DNA of 50,350 bases from an uncultured Bacteroidales bacterium (GCA_945836755.1 CAMAMB010000011.1:1-50350), one strand, 5' to 3'; counted from the stretch's first letter, positions 25,564-35,928 are shown. A program made the numbers and translations. Notes: generated by a model not told the origin, from the sequence alone.

Positions 25564-27780
25564 ATGAACGTAATCACCAAGACTGTCTCCCTGCCTGACG
25601 GACGTACCATCAGCATCGAGACCGGAAAACTGGCCAAGCAAGCCGACGGAGCCGTCATGCTCCGCATGAACAACACCATGCTGCTGGCCACCGTCTGCGC
25701 CGCCAAGACTGCACAGCCCGGCACAGACTTCATGCCGCTTCAGTGCGACTACAAAGAGAAATATAGCGCCGCAGGCCGCTTTCCCGGCGGTTTCACCAAG
25801 CGAGAAGGCCGCGCCGGCGACTATGAGATACTGACCTCACGCCTCGTCGACCGCGCCCTGCGACCCCTCTTCCCCGCAGACTATCACTGCGAGGTCTATG
25901 TCAACATCACCCTCTTCAGCGCCGACGGCGTCGACATGCCCGACGCCCTCGCTGGATTTGCCGCCTCGGCCGCCCTCGCTGCCAGCGACATCCCCTTCGA
26001 AGGACCTATCTCCGAAGTGCGTGTGGCACGCGTCAACGGCGAATACATTGTCAACCCCACCTTCGAACAGCTCGCCCAGGCCGACATGGACATCATGGTC
26101 GGAGCCACGGAGGAGAACATCATGATGGTCGAAGGCGAGATGGACGAAGTGCCCGAGAGCGCCCTGCTCGAAGCCCTCAAGGTGGCCCACGAAGCCATCA
26201 AGCCCATGTGTCAGCTCCAGAAGGAGCTCTCGAAAGAGCTGGGCACCGACGTCAAGCGCGAATACGACGACGAAGTCAACGACGAAGAGCTCCGTCAAGC
26301 CGTCAAAGACCAGTGCTACGCCCCGGCCTACGCCATCGCACAAGCCGGCGACCACGACAAACACCAGCGCTCTGAAGCCTTCGAGAAGATACGCGAAGAC
26401 TTCAAAGAGGCTTACGCTGCCGCACATCCCGACCTCACCCCCGAAGAACTCGAAGAGAAGAACACCCTCGTCGACCGCTACTACCACGACGTAGAACGCG
26501 ACGCCATGCGCCGCTGCATACTCGACGAAGGCAAGCGCCTCGACGGCCGTGGCACCACCGACATACGCCCCATCTGGTGCGAAGTATCCCCCCTGCCCAT
26601 GCCCCACGGGTCGGCCATCTTCACCCGTGGCGAGACACAAGCCCTCGCCACCGCCACCCTCGGCACCAAGCTCGACGAAAAAATGGTCGACGACGTGCTC
26701 GACAAGAGCTACATGCGCTTCCTGCTCCACTACAACTTCCCCCCCTTCTCCACCGGCGAAGCCAAAGCCCAGCGCGGCGTAGGACGTAGAGAGATAGGCC
26801 ACGGACACCTCGCATGGAGAGCCCTCAAGGGACAGATACCCGCAGACTACCCCTACACCATCCGAGTGGTCAGCGACATACTTGAAAGCAACGGCTCCTC
26901 GTCCATGGCCACCGTCTGCGCAGGCACTCTCGCCCTCATGGATGCAGGTGTGCCCATCAAGGCACCCGTCAGCGGCATCGCCATGGGCCTCATCAAAAAT
27001 CCCGGAGAAGAGAAATACGCCGTCCTCAGCGACATACTCGGCGACGAAGACCACCTCGGCGACATGGACTTCAAGACCACAGGCACTGCCAAGGGTCTCA
27101 CCGCCACACAGATGGACATCAAGTGTGACGGCCTCTCCTACGAAATACTCGAGAAGGCCCTCGCCCAAGCCAAGCAGGCCCGCGAACACATACTCGGCAA
27201 ACTCGTAGAAACCCTCCCCGAACCCCGTCCCGAACTCAAGCCACACGTGCCCCGCATCGAAGCCTTCGAGATACCCAAGGAATTCATCGGCGCCGTCATC
27301 GGCCCCGGCGGAAAGATTATTCAGGGTATGCAGGAAGAGACCGGCACCACCATCACCATCGACGAGGTGGACGGCGTAGGCAAGATACAGGTCAGCGCTC
27401 CCGACAAGGAAAGCATCGACAAGGCTGTGGCCAAGATACGAGCCATCGTAGCCATACCCGAAGTGGGCGAAGTGTACGACGCCAAGGTGGTCAGCATCAT
27501 GCCCTACGGCTGCTTCGTAGAATTCATGCCCGGCAAGGAGGGACTGCTCCACATCAGCGAGATAGCATGGAAGCGCCTCGAGACAGTAGAAGAGGCAGGC
27601 ATCTCAGAAGGCGACACCATACAGGTGAAGCTGCTTGAAGTGGACGAAAAGACCGGCAAGTTCCGTCTCTCACACCGCGTGCTCGAAGAGAAGCCCGAGG
27701 GATGGGAAGACCGCCCCGCTCGCCGTCCACGCCGCGAAGGTGGCGAAGGACGTCCACCCCGCCGCCCCCGTAACGACTAA
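25564..27780 (+). CDS. pnp: Polyribonucleotide nucleotidyltransferase (PNPase)
   Basis: This 738-residue phosphorolytic 3'-5' exoribonuclease acts in mRNA turnover. Domains in order are a first RNase PH core (about 1-145), an all-alpha linker domain (about 240-310), a second RNase PH core (about 315-545) with [10 protein letters not shown] and [16 protein letters not shown], a KH domain (about 565-625: [25 protein letters not shown]) and an S1 domain (about 635-705: [33 protein letters not shown]). An Arg/Gly/Pro-rich tail of ~25 residues ends it. Length and domains are normal for Bacteroidota. The start [26 protein letters not shown] is conserved. A single gene with its own promoter and a terminator-like hairpin. 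Confidence 0.97.
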   Translation: MNVITKTVSLPDGRTISIETGKLAKQADGAVMLRMNNTMLLATVCAAKTAQPGTDFMPLQCDYKEKYSAAGRFPGGFTKREGRAGDYEILTSRLVDRALRPLFPADYHCEVYVNITLFSADGVDMPDALAGFAASAALAASDIPFEGPISEVRVARVNGEYIVNPTFEQLAQADMDIMVGATEENIMMVEGEMDEVPESALLEALKVAHEAIKPMCQLQKELSKELGTDVKREYDDEVNDEELRQAVKDQCYAPAYAIAQAGDHDKHQRSEAFEKIREDFKEAYAAAHPDLTPEELEEKNTLVDRYYHDVERDAMRRCILDEGKRLDGRGTTDIRPIWCEVSPLPMPHGSAIFTRGETQALATATLGTKLDEKMVDDVLDKSYMRFLLHYNFPPFSTGEAKAQRGVGRREIGHGHLAWRALKGQIPADYPYTIRVVSDILESNGSSSMATVCAGTLALMDAGVPIKAPVSGIAMGLIKNPGEEKYAVLSDILGDEDHLGDMDFKTTGTAKGLTATQMDIKCDGLSYEILEKALAQAKQAREHILGKLVETLPEPRPELKPHVPRIEAFEIPKEFIGAVIGPGGKIIQGMQEETGTTITIDEVDGVGKIQVSAPDKESIDKAVAKIRAIVAIPEVGEVYDAKVVSIMPYGCFVEFMPGKEGLLHISEIAWKRLETVEEAGISEGDTIQVKLLEVDEKTGKFRLSHRVLEEKPEGWEDRPARRPRREGGEGRPPRRPRND

Positions 27781-27803
27781 GACATCAACCATCCGACTAT
27801 CAC

Positions 27804-27839
27804 GTGTGCCGCAACCTCAGCCCTGAAGTTGCGGCACAC
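27804..27839. terminator. Hairpin after pnp
   Basis: GTGTGCCGCAAC (27804-27815) and GTTGCGGCACAC (27828-27839) form a perfect 12-bp stem with a 12-base loop, then TTCAT. It is probably the pnp terminator. Confidence 0.7.
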
Positions 27840-27994
27840 TTCATAAGCCGACCCTCAGGCCGCCGCCGCGGTGTACACCGGCAGCACGCCCGCCCCTTTA
27901 AGGCTCGAGGCAGAAGAACCATCGCAAGGCACCACACACGCTCGTCGCCCTACGGAGGGGCGCAGCTGAAGACCCGCGCCTTCCATGAAATCTT

Positions 27995-28188
27995 ACATGT
28001 ACATGCAGTTTTAACGGGATGTACATGTAGAAAAAACTAGATGTACATGTAGAAAAAACTAGATGTACATGTAGAAAAAACTAGATGTACATGTAGAAAA
28101 AACTAGATGTACATGTAGTTCGAACGGGATGTACATGTAGGAAAAACTGGATGTACATGTAGATAATCTTAGATGTACATGTAAGAAA
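27995..28188. repeat. 22-bp ATGTACAT array no. 4, nine copies
   Basis: ATGTACAT starts at 27997, 28019, 28041, 28063, 28085, 28107, 28129, 28151 and 28173, all exactly 22 bp apart, the largest array in the window. Four consecutive units (28041-28128) are nearly identical, with CTAGATGTACATGTAG and then AAAAAA, which suggests recent duplication. It lies between the converging pnp and nadB genes. Confidence 0.95.
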
Positions 28189-28226
28189 AACCGGGAGCAT
28201 GGCAGGACTTTCTCCCATGCTCCCGG
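28186..28226 (-). terminator. Intrinsic terminator of nadB
   Basis: CCGGGAGCATGG (28191-28202) pairs with CCATGCTCCCGG (28215-28226). On the reverse strand the stem is followed by TTTTTCTTAC, so it terminates nadB. It abuts the repeat array. Confidence 0.85.
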
Positions 28227-28276
28227 TGATACTGTCCGGCGAGGCCCTTAGGCGGGTGCGGCGGTGCGTTGGGGCT

Positions 28277-29869
28277 TTACATCATTTGGTCGTAGGCGTG
28301 CTTGGGGTAGTCTACGGTGTAGTGCAGTCCGCGGCTCTCTTTGCGCTCCATGGCCTGTCGGGTGATGAGGTAGCCCACGTTGATCATGTTGCGCAGCTCG
28401 CAGATGTCGCGTGTGGCCTTGACGCGCTTGAAGAGCTCCTCCGTCTCCTCGTAGAGCAGGTCGAGGCGGGTCCATGCTCTCTTGAGGCGCAGGTTGGAGC
28501 GCACGATGCCGACGTATTTTGACATGATTTGCTCCACTTCCTTGGCGTCTTGGGCTATGAGCACCTTCTCTTCGTTAGAGAGGGTGCCTTCGTCGTTCCA
28601 CTCGGGCACGTCGGTGTTGAAGCTGTAGTCGTCGATGTGGCTGAGGGAGTGGGCCGCAGCGGCGTCGGCGTAGACCACGGCCTCGATGAGGGAGTTGGAG
28701 GCCAAGCGGTTGCCTCCGTGCAGACCGGTGCAGGCACACTCGCCAATGGCGTAGAGGCGGCGTATGCTGGAGCAGGCGTTGAGGTCGACCTTGATGCCTC
28801 CGCAGAGATAGTGTGCGCAGGGCACTACGGGTATGTACTCCTTGGTGATGTCGATGCCGAGGCTGAGGCACTTCTGGTAGATGTTGGGGAAGTGGTGCTT
28901 CGTCTCCTCGGGGTCTTTGTGGGTGACGTCGAGGCATACGTGGTCGAGGCCGTGTATCTTCATCTCCTTGTCGATGGCGCGTGCCACGATGTCGCGGGGT
29001 GCGAGTGAGAGGCGCTTGTCATACTTCTGCATGAATTCTTCGCCGTTGGGAAGGCGGAGCACGCCGCCGTAGCCGCGCATGGCCTCGGTGATGAGGTAGG
29101 CGGGGTGGGTCTCTCCGGGATGGAAGAGGGCGGTGGGGTGGAACTGGATGAACTCCATGTCCTTCACCGTGGCCTTGGCTCGGTAGGCCATGGCTATGCC
29201 GTCGCCTGTGGCTATCTCAGGGTTGGTGGTGGTGGCGTAGACGGCTCCGCAGCCTCCGGTGCAGAGCACAGTGACGCGGGAGAGGAAGGTGTCGATCTTG
29301 TGGGTGTCGGGGTCGAGTATATAGGCACCGTAGCACTCTATGTCGGGGGTGCGCCTGGTCACCTCGATGCCTAAGTGGTGCTGCGTGATGATCTCCACGG
29401 CGAAGTGGTTTTCGAGCACGACGATGCGTGGGTGATTGCGCACAGCCTCAATGAGGCCGCGTTGTATCTCGTAGCCGGTGTCGTCGGCGTGGTGGAGAAT
29501 GCGGAACTCCGAGTGGCCGCCTTCGCGGTGGAGGTCGAAGGTGCCGTCGTCCTTCTTGTCGAAGTGGACGCCCCATTCCACCAAGCGGCTGATGCCCTCG
29601 GGGGCGTGGCGCACCACCTGCTCGACGGCGCGGCGGTCGGAGATGTAGTCGCCGGCGATGAGGGTGTCGCGGATGTGCTTGTTAAAGTCGTCCACGTCAA
29701 GGTCGGTGACGGAGGCTATGCCGCCCTGGGCCTTGGCTGTGTTAGCCTCTTCAATTTGGGTCTTGCACACAAGTGCCACCTTGCCCTTGCCCGAAGCGGC
29801 GGCCTGCAGCGCATAGCTCATGCCGGCCACGCCCGAACCGATGACAAGGAAATCAAATTTACGTATCAC
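28277..29869 (-). CDS. nadB: L-aspartate oxidase
   Basis: This ~530-residue FAD enzyme oxidises L-aspartate to iminoaspartate, the first step of de novo NAD synthesis, for NadA. Visible features are the N-terminal FAD-binding FDFLVIGSGVAGMSYALQAA, EEANTAKAQGGIAS, the fumarate reductase-like MEFIQFHPTALFHPG, GGIKVDLNACSSIRRLYAIGECACTGLHGGNRLASNSLIEA, and the helical C-terminal domain. The start is uncertain. GTG at 29869 gives the conserved MIRKFDFLVIGSG, ATG at 29890 adds MLKTLCI, and ATG at 29980 would precede the predicted promoter and is rejected. No nadA or nadC is nearby. It is alone on the reverse strand. Confidence 0.95.
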   Translation of the reverse strand: MIRKFDFLVIGSGVAGMSYALQAAASGKGKVALVCKTQIEEANTAKAQGGIASVTDLDVDDFNKHIRDTLIAGDYISDRRAVEQVVRHAPEGISRLVEWGVHFDKKDDGTFDLHREGGHSEFRILHHADDTGYEIQRGLIEAVRNHPRIVVLENHFAVEIITQHHLGIEVTRRTPDIECYGAYILDPDTHKIDTFLSRVTVLCTGGCGAVYATTTNPEIATGDGIAMAYRAKATVKDMEFIQFHPTALFHPGETHPAYLITEAMRGYGGVLRLPNGEEFMQKYDKRLSLAPRDIVARAIDKEMKIHGLDHVCLDVTHKDPEETKHHFPNIYQKCLSLGIDITKEYIPVVPCAHYLCGGIKVDLNACSSIRRLYAIGECACTGLHGGNRLASNSLIEAVVYADAAAAHSLSHIDDYSFNTDVPEWNDEGTLSNEEKVLIAQDAKEVEQIMSKYVGIVRSNLRLKRAWTRLDLLYEETEELFKRVKATRDICELRNMINVGYLITRQAMERKESRGLHYTVDYPKHAYDQMM

Positions 29870-29956
29870 GATGCAGAGAGTTTTGAGCATACAGATGCCC
29901 GCGACGCCGGCCTTCTGAGCCGTCGCTCCATGGGACATCCATGCCATAGTCGGCGA

Positions 29957-29964
29957 CAAAAATA
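29957..29964 (-). promoter_or_regulatory. Possible nadB promoter -7 element
   Basis: On the reverse strand this reads TATTTTTG, fitting TAnnTTTG, about 67 bases before ATG 29890. It supports starts downstream of 29950. Confidence 0.4.
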
Positions 29965-30006
29965 CAATTTTGCTACGCAAAAAGTAAGCAAGTCGGTGAG
30001 AAATAG

Positions 30007-30015
30007 TACATTTGC
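30007..30015 (+). promoter_or_regulatory. M16 peptidase promoter -7 element
   Basis: TACATTTGC fits TAnnTTTGC, 112 bases before the ATG at 30127 and divergent from the nadB promoter. Confidence 0.5.
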
Positions 30016-30126
30016 CCGCTATAATTCATTCAAGATGCGGTGGAGCAGCCCCTCCGAGGGCTGCGCGCCGAAGAGAGAGACACCGGCGTAGCACGACTCT
30101 TACCTAACAGTTTTATTTTTACTAAC

Positions 30127-32970
30127 ATGAACAAAATCAGAGTATTATTTGCCCTTGTGGCAGTGTGTCTCGCACTGCCCGTGATGGCACAGGGACTCCC
30201 CGAGTTGAAGATGGACGCTGCCGTTCGTTACGGCAAGCTGCCCAACGGCCTGACGTACTATATACGCCATAATGCCCTGCCCGAGAACCGTGCCAACTTC
30301 TACATCGCCCAAAAGGTGGGCAGCGTGCAGGAAGAGGAGAGCCAGCGCGGCCTTGCCCACTTCCTGGAGCACATGTGCTTTAACGGCACGACCAACTTCC
30401 CCGACGACCGCCTCATCAAGTACTGCGAGAGCATCGGCGTGAAGTTTGGCTACAACCTCAATGCCTACACCTCCACCGACGAAACGGTCTACAACATCGA
30501 CGACGTGCCCGTGACCGAGAGCAACGTAGACAGCTGCCTGCTCATACTGCACGACTGGGCCGACGGCCTTACCCTCGCCGAGAAGGAGATAGACAAGGAA
30601 CGCGGCGTCATACACGAAGAGTGGCGCATGAGGTCGAGCGCCTCACAGCGCATCTTCCAGCGCAACCTGCCCACCATCTTCCCCGGCTCCCGCTATGGCG
30701 AGCGCTTCCCCATAGGCTTGATGAGCGTCATAGATAACTTCAAGCCGCAAGAACTCCGCGACTACTACGAAAAGTGGTACCGCCCCGACCTCCAGGGCAT
30801 CATCGTGGTGGGAGACATCGACGTGGACAAGATCGAGCAAAAGATTAAGGACATCTTCGGCCCCATCCGGATGCCCAAGAATGCGGCGCCCTATGTGACT
30901 TACCCCGTGCCCGACAACAACGAACCCATCTACGTGGTGGACAAAGACAAGGAACAGAGCACGAACAACATCATGGTCTTCTTCAAGCACGATGCCCTCG
31001 TGCCCGCCCAGCTCAAAGGTACCATGCTCTACCTCGTTTCCCAGTTCTGCGTGGGCATGACCGAGAACATGATCAATGCCCGCCTCCAGGAGCTCGCCCA
31101 AAAGCCCGACTGCCCCTATGTCATGGCCATGGGAGGCAACGGCAACTACATCATGACCAAGGAGAAGGACGCCTATCAGTTCTACATCATACCCAAGCCC
31201 GGTCAGGATGCCGCCGCCCTGCAGGCCGTCATTCAGGAAGTGGAGCGCGCCGTTCGCTTCGGCTTTACCGCCACCGAGCTGGTGCGTGCCCGCGAAGAGT
31301 ATATGAGCAGCGAGGAGAAGACATACCTCAACCGCGAGAAGCAGGAGAACAGCTTCTTCGTGCCTAAGTACGTGCGCCACTTCCTCGAAGACGACCCCGT
31401 GCCCAGCATCGAGGACCGCTACGACAACTTGAAGATGTTCGTCAACCAGCTGACCGTCGAGCAAATCAATCCCCTGTTCAAGGAACTGACGGCCCGCGTC
31501 GACACCAACTTCGTCGTGCTGGCCATGTGTCTCGACAAAGAGGGCGTTCCTGTGCCCACGGTTGACGAGATGAAGGCCGCCGTAGCTGCCGCCAAGACCG
31601 CCCAGCTCGAAGCCTACGTAGACAATGTGAAGAGCGAGCCCCTCGTGCCCCACCTTCCCGCCCCCAAGGCCCTGCCCAACGCCACCGACGCCGACTTCGG
31701 CTACAAGGTATGGCAGCTCGACAACGGTGCCAAGGTGTACTTCAAGCAAACCGACTTCAACGACTCTGAAGTCATCTTCAAGGCAGAGAGCTACGGCGGC
31801 AAGGCCAAGACAAGCGACGCCGACGTAGCCAACGCCAAGGTATTCGACACGGTCATCAACAGCCTCGGCACCGGCAACTTCACCCAGACCGAGCTACAGA
31901 AGAAGCTCGCCGGCAAGCAGGTCTCCGTCAGCGTGGCCCTGCACGACGCCACCGAGGAAATGAGCGGCGAGTCCACCCCAAAAGATTTGCGTACGCTCTT
32001 CGAACTCATCCACCTGCGCTTCCAGCCGGCCATCGACGACCACGATGCCTACACCAATGTCATGAACCTGCTCAAGACGAGCCTCGAGAATGCAGAGAAG
32101 CAGCCCATGCAGGCATTCAACGACTCCGTCATGGCTACCATCTACAAGCACAACCCCCGCAAGGAAATCATCCACTACAAAGACCTTGACAAGATAAGCT
32201 ACGAGGGCATCAAGCGCATCTACGCCGAGCGCTTTGCCTCGGCCGGCGACTTCGACTTCTACTTCACCGGCGCCTTCAACCCCGACTCGCTGGCCGCCTT
32301 CGTGGCCCAGTACATCGCCACCCTGCCCGGCGTCAAGAACCGCGAGCAGACCGCAGGCCTCCTCGTGCCCGAACCCGTCAAGGGAGTGGTAAACAACCAC
32401 TTCACCCGTGCCATGGAGACACCGCAGGCCATCATCGTGCAAATCTGGCACGGCGACATGCCCTGGACACTCGAGAACGCCCAGGTGGTCAGCGCCCTCG
32501 GCGAAGTGCTCACCCAGCGCTACCTCAAGAGCATACGCGAGGACGCCGGCATTGCATACAGCGTAGGAGCACAGGCAAGCCTCGAGCGTGACCTCAAAGA
32601 CCAGTTCCAGCTCATGATACAGTGTCCCGTCAAGCCCGCAAGCCGCGACGAGGCCCTTCGCCTCATGAAGCAGGGCATTGAGGATATTGCTGCCAACGGC
32701 GTCACCGCCGAGGAGCTCGACAAGGTAGTCAAGTACGCCGAGAAGAATTACGCCGACAACCAGAAGAAGAACGAGTACTGGGACAGCCTCATTGCCGACA
32801 AAACTACCTGGAACGTCGACCGCTTCACCGGACGCTTGGACGTCATCAAGAACCTCTCCTCCAAGCAGATCCAGCACTTCGCCCGCAAGTTCCTCCTGGG
32901 CCAAGGCAACTGTGTGACCGTCTCCATGCTTCCTGAGAACTTCTCAGAAAAAGGCATGTCGGGCAACTGA
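30127..32970 (+). CDS. Exported M16 (insulinase/pitrilysin) zinc metallopeptidase
   Basis: This 947-residue protein has a signal peptide (MNKIRVLFALVAVCLALPVMAQ) and two M16 halves. The first half holds the inverted zinc motif HFLEH (His78, Glu81, His82) and the downstream acidic EIDKERGVIHEEW region with the third ligand. The second half lacks the motif, as expected for the inactive partner domain. PGSRYGERFPIG, YEKWYRPDL and YSVGAQASLERDL are typical of bacterial M16. The size and two-repeat layout match Bacteroidota family members such as the PqqL-like periplasmic proteases. The ATG at 30127 is chosen because it begins the signal peptide. A GC-rich terminator follows. It likely degrades peptides in the periplasm. 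Confidence 0.93.
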   Translation: MNKIRVLFALVAVCLALPVMAQGLPELKMDAAVRYGKLPNGLTYYIRHNALPENRANFYIAQKVGSVQEEESQRGLAHFLEHMCFNGTTNFPDDRLIKYCESIGVKFGYNLNAYTSTDETVYNIDDVPVTESNVDSCLLILHDWADGLTLAEKEIDKERGVIHEEWRMRSSASQRIFQRNLPTIFPGSRYGERFPIGLMSVIDNFKPQELRDYYEKWYRPDLQGIIVVGDIDVDKIEQKIKDIFGPIRMPKNAAPYVTYPVPDNNEPIYVVDKDKEQSTNNIMVFFKHDALVPAQLKGTMLYLVSQFCVGMTENMINARLQELAQKPDCPYVMAMGGNGNYIMTKEKDAYQFYIIPKPGQDAAALQAVIQEVERAVRFGFTATELVRAREEYMSSEEKTYLNREKQENSFFVPKYVRHFLEDDPVPSIEDRYDNLKMFVNQLTVEQINPLFKELTARVDTNFVVLAMCLDKEGVPVPTVDEMKAAVAAAKTAQLEAYVDNVKSEPLVPHLPAPKALPNATDADFGYKVWQLDNGAKVYFKQTDFNDSEVIFKAESYGGKAKTSDADVANAKVFDTVINSLGTGNFTQTELQKKLAGKQVSVSVALHDATEEMSGESTPKDLRTLFELIHLRFQPAIDDHDAYTNVMNLLKTSLENAEKQPMQAFNDSVMATIYKHNPRKEIIHYKDLDKISYEGIKRIYAERFASAGDFDFYFTGAFNPDSLAAFVAQYIATLPGVKNREQTAGLLVPEPVKGVVNNHFTRAMETPQAIIVQIWHGDMPWTLENAQVVSALGEVLTQRYLKSIREDAGIAYSVGAQASLERDLKDQFQLMIQCPVKPASRDEALRLMKQGIEDIAANGVTAEELDKVVKYAEKNYADNQKKNEYWDSLIADKTTWNVDRFTGRLDVIKNLSSKQIQHFARKFLLGQGNCVTVSMLPENFSEKGMSGN

Positions 32971-33030
32971 GCCCTGCCGCCCCTTTCGCCCAAGCCTTAG
33001 GGCGGTGGCCTCCGCCGCCCATCCACTCAT

Positions 33031-33082
33031 AAAACTCCCGAGCCGGCTGCTGCTCTCAGGCAGTCCGCGGCTCGGGAGTTTT
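33031..33082. terminator. Bidirectional terminator between converging genes
   Basis: AAAACTCCCGAGCCG (33031-33045) and CGGCTCGGGAGTTTT (33068-33082) form a perfect 15-bp stem with A-run and T-run at the two ends, so it can stop transcription from both the M16 gene and the reverse-strand gene at 33107. Confidence 0.9.
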
Positions 33083-33106
33083 CGTGTATATACTCGGCTC
33101 CGGGGC

Positions 33107-35863
33107 TTACCGATAGCTGATGATAAGCCCTTTCGGGGTGAGCCCCCTTATACTGATGTCCAGACGCTGATAGGGGCGCGAGTTAGTGAAGAAGAGGAGC
33201 GAGGCGTTGCCCTCCTTGTCGGTGGTCACCTGCGGCGCCCAGCAGAGGGTGCGGCGTCGGTCCGAGGCCGTCGGAGTGTCAAAGGCGCGGTAGTTAGGCG
33301 AGTAGAACTTCACTGCCGGGGTGAATCCCTCAATGGTACGGCGGTCGACGCCGCGGCTGTCGCGTAGGCGGAAGCCTTCGGGGTCTTCGTAGAGGTAGAC
33401 TCTGTATCGGGTCCGGCTGCGGTCTACTTGTCGGCCGCTCACCGCGTCGTGGCTGAGGCCCTCTTCTACGATGGCGCAAGCCTTAAACTCGTCGGCGTCC
33501 ATGTTGGAGTATAGCTCGGGGAAGCGGCTTACCAAGTCGTCGTAGGGGGTATTATTGATGTAGACCTTCATGCGGCGGCCTTTCAGTTGCAGGCTTTCCA
33601 CAAATCCCTCGTCGAAGAAATCGTCGGTCGGGGCGGCGGTATTCTCGTCAGTCGGGGCACCCGGCGTGGTGGTGAGGTCGGGCGTCCCGGCGGCGGGATC
33701 GTCTGCGGCGGAGTGGCGGTCGGTGGCGGCGGTCTGTTCGAGGCGGGCCAAGAAGCTGAATACCTCGCCGGGCTCCTCTCCCCGGTCTCTCATGCGGTCA
33801 GCCTCCTGGTGGATGTTATAGTAACGTGTGGCGCGGCGCATTCCCTTTGTTTCGCCGCCGTCGTAGGTGTATCTGTTGCCGGTGAAGCCGCGGTAGCTTC
33901 GTTTGGCCTTCACCTCGGCCGTGGCCAGGCTGGTCAGGTTGATGTTAGGCAGGGTGTCGGTCCACTCGAAGGTGGGTGTGCGGGCTTCTTCCTCCGCCAG
34001 CGCCGCGCTGTCGGGGGCTTCTGTCAGGTGCAGGTCCAGTTCCCGGCCTCTGAAGGCGGCGGGCCCGGGGGCAAACCATCGGTCCAGCAACAGTCGGCTC
34101 CAGCGTTTCTTGCCTTCTTCGTTGCGTGTGGTGAACTGGGCGATGTACTCGCCTTCAAAGTTGACGTGGCTCTCTAAGGCGAACCAGCCTTCGGCGTCGG
34201 TGCGTGCCGTGCCTTCCAGCGTGTGGCCTGCCGTTGAGTAGGCCTTGAAGCCTATGTGGTAGTGGGGCAGAGGTTCCATCTTGTCATTGTCGCGCACCAA
34301 GCGGCCTTTCAGCAGCAGTCTCTCCTCGATGGGCTGTGTGAGGCGGAAGGTGTCGACGCCGCACATCACGTCGAACGTGTTGCTCCTCCATCCCTGCACC
34401 AAGAGCAGGAGGTCGAGCATGCGGCGGTGCTGGGCGTCGTTGCTCTCGAAGTAGAGGTCAGGGCGGTGGATGTAGCCGCGGAGCTCAGAGGCCAGCAGCA
34501 AGTCGGCTGCCAGGCCGCCGTCGTGCGTCTCGGTGATGTTGCCCTCGGCGTCGCGCACAGCCACACTGCATGTAGTGCTCACGGGGCGTCCTTCGCTGTC
34601 GCTGAGATGCAGTTTCACCACGGCGGGCTCGAACAGTCCGTAAGCTTCCTCGTTCTGCACCACGCTGACCTCCACCTGCCGCTGTGCGAGGGAGTGGAGG
34701 TCTCCCCAGACAAAGCGCGTGGCCAGCCCGTGACCCTCGGCTGTGAAGAGTTCCATGCGGTTGACGCCTTCGCGAAAGGTCTTGGCTTCGAGGAAGAAGA
34801 CCACCGGCTCTGCCCCCACGGTCACCGTGTCGAAGTAGGTCACTTGTTCGCGGTTGAACATGGCCAGCCCTACCACCTGCGGCCGCTTTCCGGCTTCACG
34901 GCTTGCGGCGAGGCAGACCTCCACCCCGTCGGGCTCGGGGGTGAGCCTCAGGCAGTAGTCGGCCGAGGGCGTGGGCAGGTTGTAGCGGTGTGACTGGCCG
35001 TTGGGGCCGTCCCTTCTGACCACGGCATACGCCGCCTCGGCCGGCAGCAGGGCCGCGCCGCGTCCAAGGTGCAGGGGCATGCTCTCGCAGAGCAGGCGTC
35101 CCGCCTTGTTGTAGAAGCTCACGATGTCGTCGAGGGCGTGTCCCTGTCCGTCGGTCAGCTCGTAGGCCACCACCTGGTCCACGTCTTTGGCCCTCTCGCC
35201 GCCTTCGGGGTAGAAGGTCAGCCGCACGTCGCTCTTGCTGCCCAGCTCATAGGGTCGCGGGCAGGCCAAGGTGGGCCGCCTGGTGGGCGTGGGCCGGGGC
35301 AGTGAGAGCGCGGTGATGTCGCTCCCGATAGGTCCGTTGTGGAGGGGGTTGCTGTGGCCGAACACAGGCACCACCCGCGAGAAGCATGCCTCCGCTCCCC
35401 AGTTGGTCATGGCCCTGGTGTAGGCCCTCACCTCGTAGTACCCGCTGCGCAGGGGCAGGTTCAGGTCGAAGCACCCCTCTGCCTGTCCCAGACTGTCTAT
35501 GGCGAGGGTGCGGCGTTGGGCCAGCTGCCCCTCGGCGGTGAGCAGGTCCACGTAGAGCACCTTGCTCAGCCGTGTGGGCAGGAGCGACGACGCCCTCACC
35601 ACATAGGCTTTAAACCACAGTGTGTCGCCTTCTAAGTAAGACGTGTTGTCCATGTGCAGGTAGACATGCTCGCGCGAGTAGTTGTGGTCGAAGCGCGAGG
35701 CCGCCTTGAAGTGGGCAAACAGCTGCTCGACGGCGTGGGCGGGGGTGAGAGCCGTCGTCGTAGGTTGTGCCGGGGCTGTGCCCCACCATGCGGTGAGTGT
35801 CAGCAGGCAGAGGGTCAACCTACGCAGGAGGGTAGGGGAGTAGAGGGAGAGGCGCATAATCAT
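33107..35863 (-). CDS. MG2-domain / plug-like surface protein
   Basis: This 918-residue exported protein has a signal peptide (LLRRLTLCLLTLTAWWGTAPAQ). An MG2-like (macroglobulin) domain follows with EHVYLHMDNTSYLEGDTLWFKAYVV and SLGQAEGCFDLNLPLRSGYYEVRAYT, then further Ig-like and carboxypeptidase-regulatory-like parts (about 340-620). The C-terminal region has plug-like features (MKVYINNTPYDDLVSRFPELYSNMDADEFKACAIVEEG). The last ~60 residues end in LDISIRGLTPKGLIISYR. Such proteins are common, uncharacterised envelope proteins in Bacteroidales. The start may be Met at 35863 or 35857. Upstream lies an 84-bp repeated block whose nearest copy carries a TATCTTTGC promoter element. No partner gene is adjacent. 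Confidence 0.78.
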   Translation of the reverse strand: MIMRLSLYSPTLLRRLTLCLLTLTAWWGTAPAQPTTTALTPAHAVEQLFAHFKAASRFDHNYSREHVYLHMDNTSYLEGDTLWFKAYVVRASSLLPTRLSKVLYVDLLTAEGQLAQRRTLAIDSLGQAEGCFDLNLPLRSGYYEVRAYTRAMTNWGAEACFSRVVPVFGHSNPLHNGPIGSDITALSLPRPTPTRRPTLACPRPYELGSKSDVRLTFYPEGGERAKDVDQVVAYELTDGQGHALDDIVSFYNKAGRLLCESMPLHLGRGAALLPAEAAYAVVRRDGPNGQSHRYNLPTPSADYCLRLTPEPDGVEVCLAASREAGKRPQVVGLAMFNREQVTYFDTVTVGAEPVVFFLEAKTFREGVNRMELFTAEGHGLATRFVWGDLHSLAQRQVEVSVVQNEEAYGLFEPAVVKLHLSDSEGRPVSTTCSVAVRDAEGNITETHDGGLAADLLLASELRGYIHRPDLYFESNDAQHRRMLDLLLLVQGWRSNTFDVMCGVDTFRLTQPIEERLLLKGRLVRDNDKMEPLPHYHIGFKAYSTAGHTLEGTARTDAEGWFALESHVNFEGEYIAQFTTRNEEGKKRWSRLLLDRWFAPGPAAFRGRELDLHLTEAPDSAALAEEEARTPTFEWTDTLPNINLTSLATAEVKAKRSYRGFTGNRYTYDGGETKGMRRATRYYNIHQEADRMRDRGEEPGEVFSFLARLEQTAATDRHSAADDPAAGTPDLTTTPGAPTDENTAAPTDDFFDEGFVESLQLKGRRMKVYINNTPYDDLVSRFPELYSNMDADEFKACAIVEEGLSHDAVSGRQVDRSRTRYRVYLYEDPEGFRLRDSRGVDRRTIEGFTPAVKFYSPNYRAFDTPTASDRRRTLCWAPQVTTDKEGNASLLFFTNSRPYQRLDISIRGLTPKGLIISYR

Positions 35864-35928
35864 ATTCTATATATTATATAGGAGTGGTGGCGGACGATGT
35901 AAGCCATATCGTGTCGCCAGCCTCATGG

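Noticed and set aside
29870-29980. Longest NadB frame from ATG 29980
   Set aside because: It would start upstream of the predicted promoter and adds ~37 residues absent from the conserved MIRKFDFLVIGSG start.
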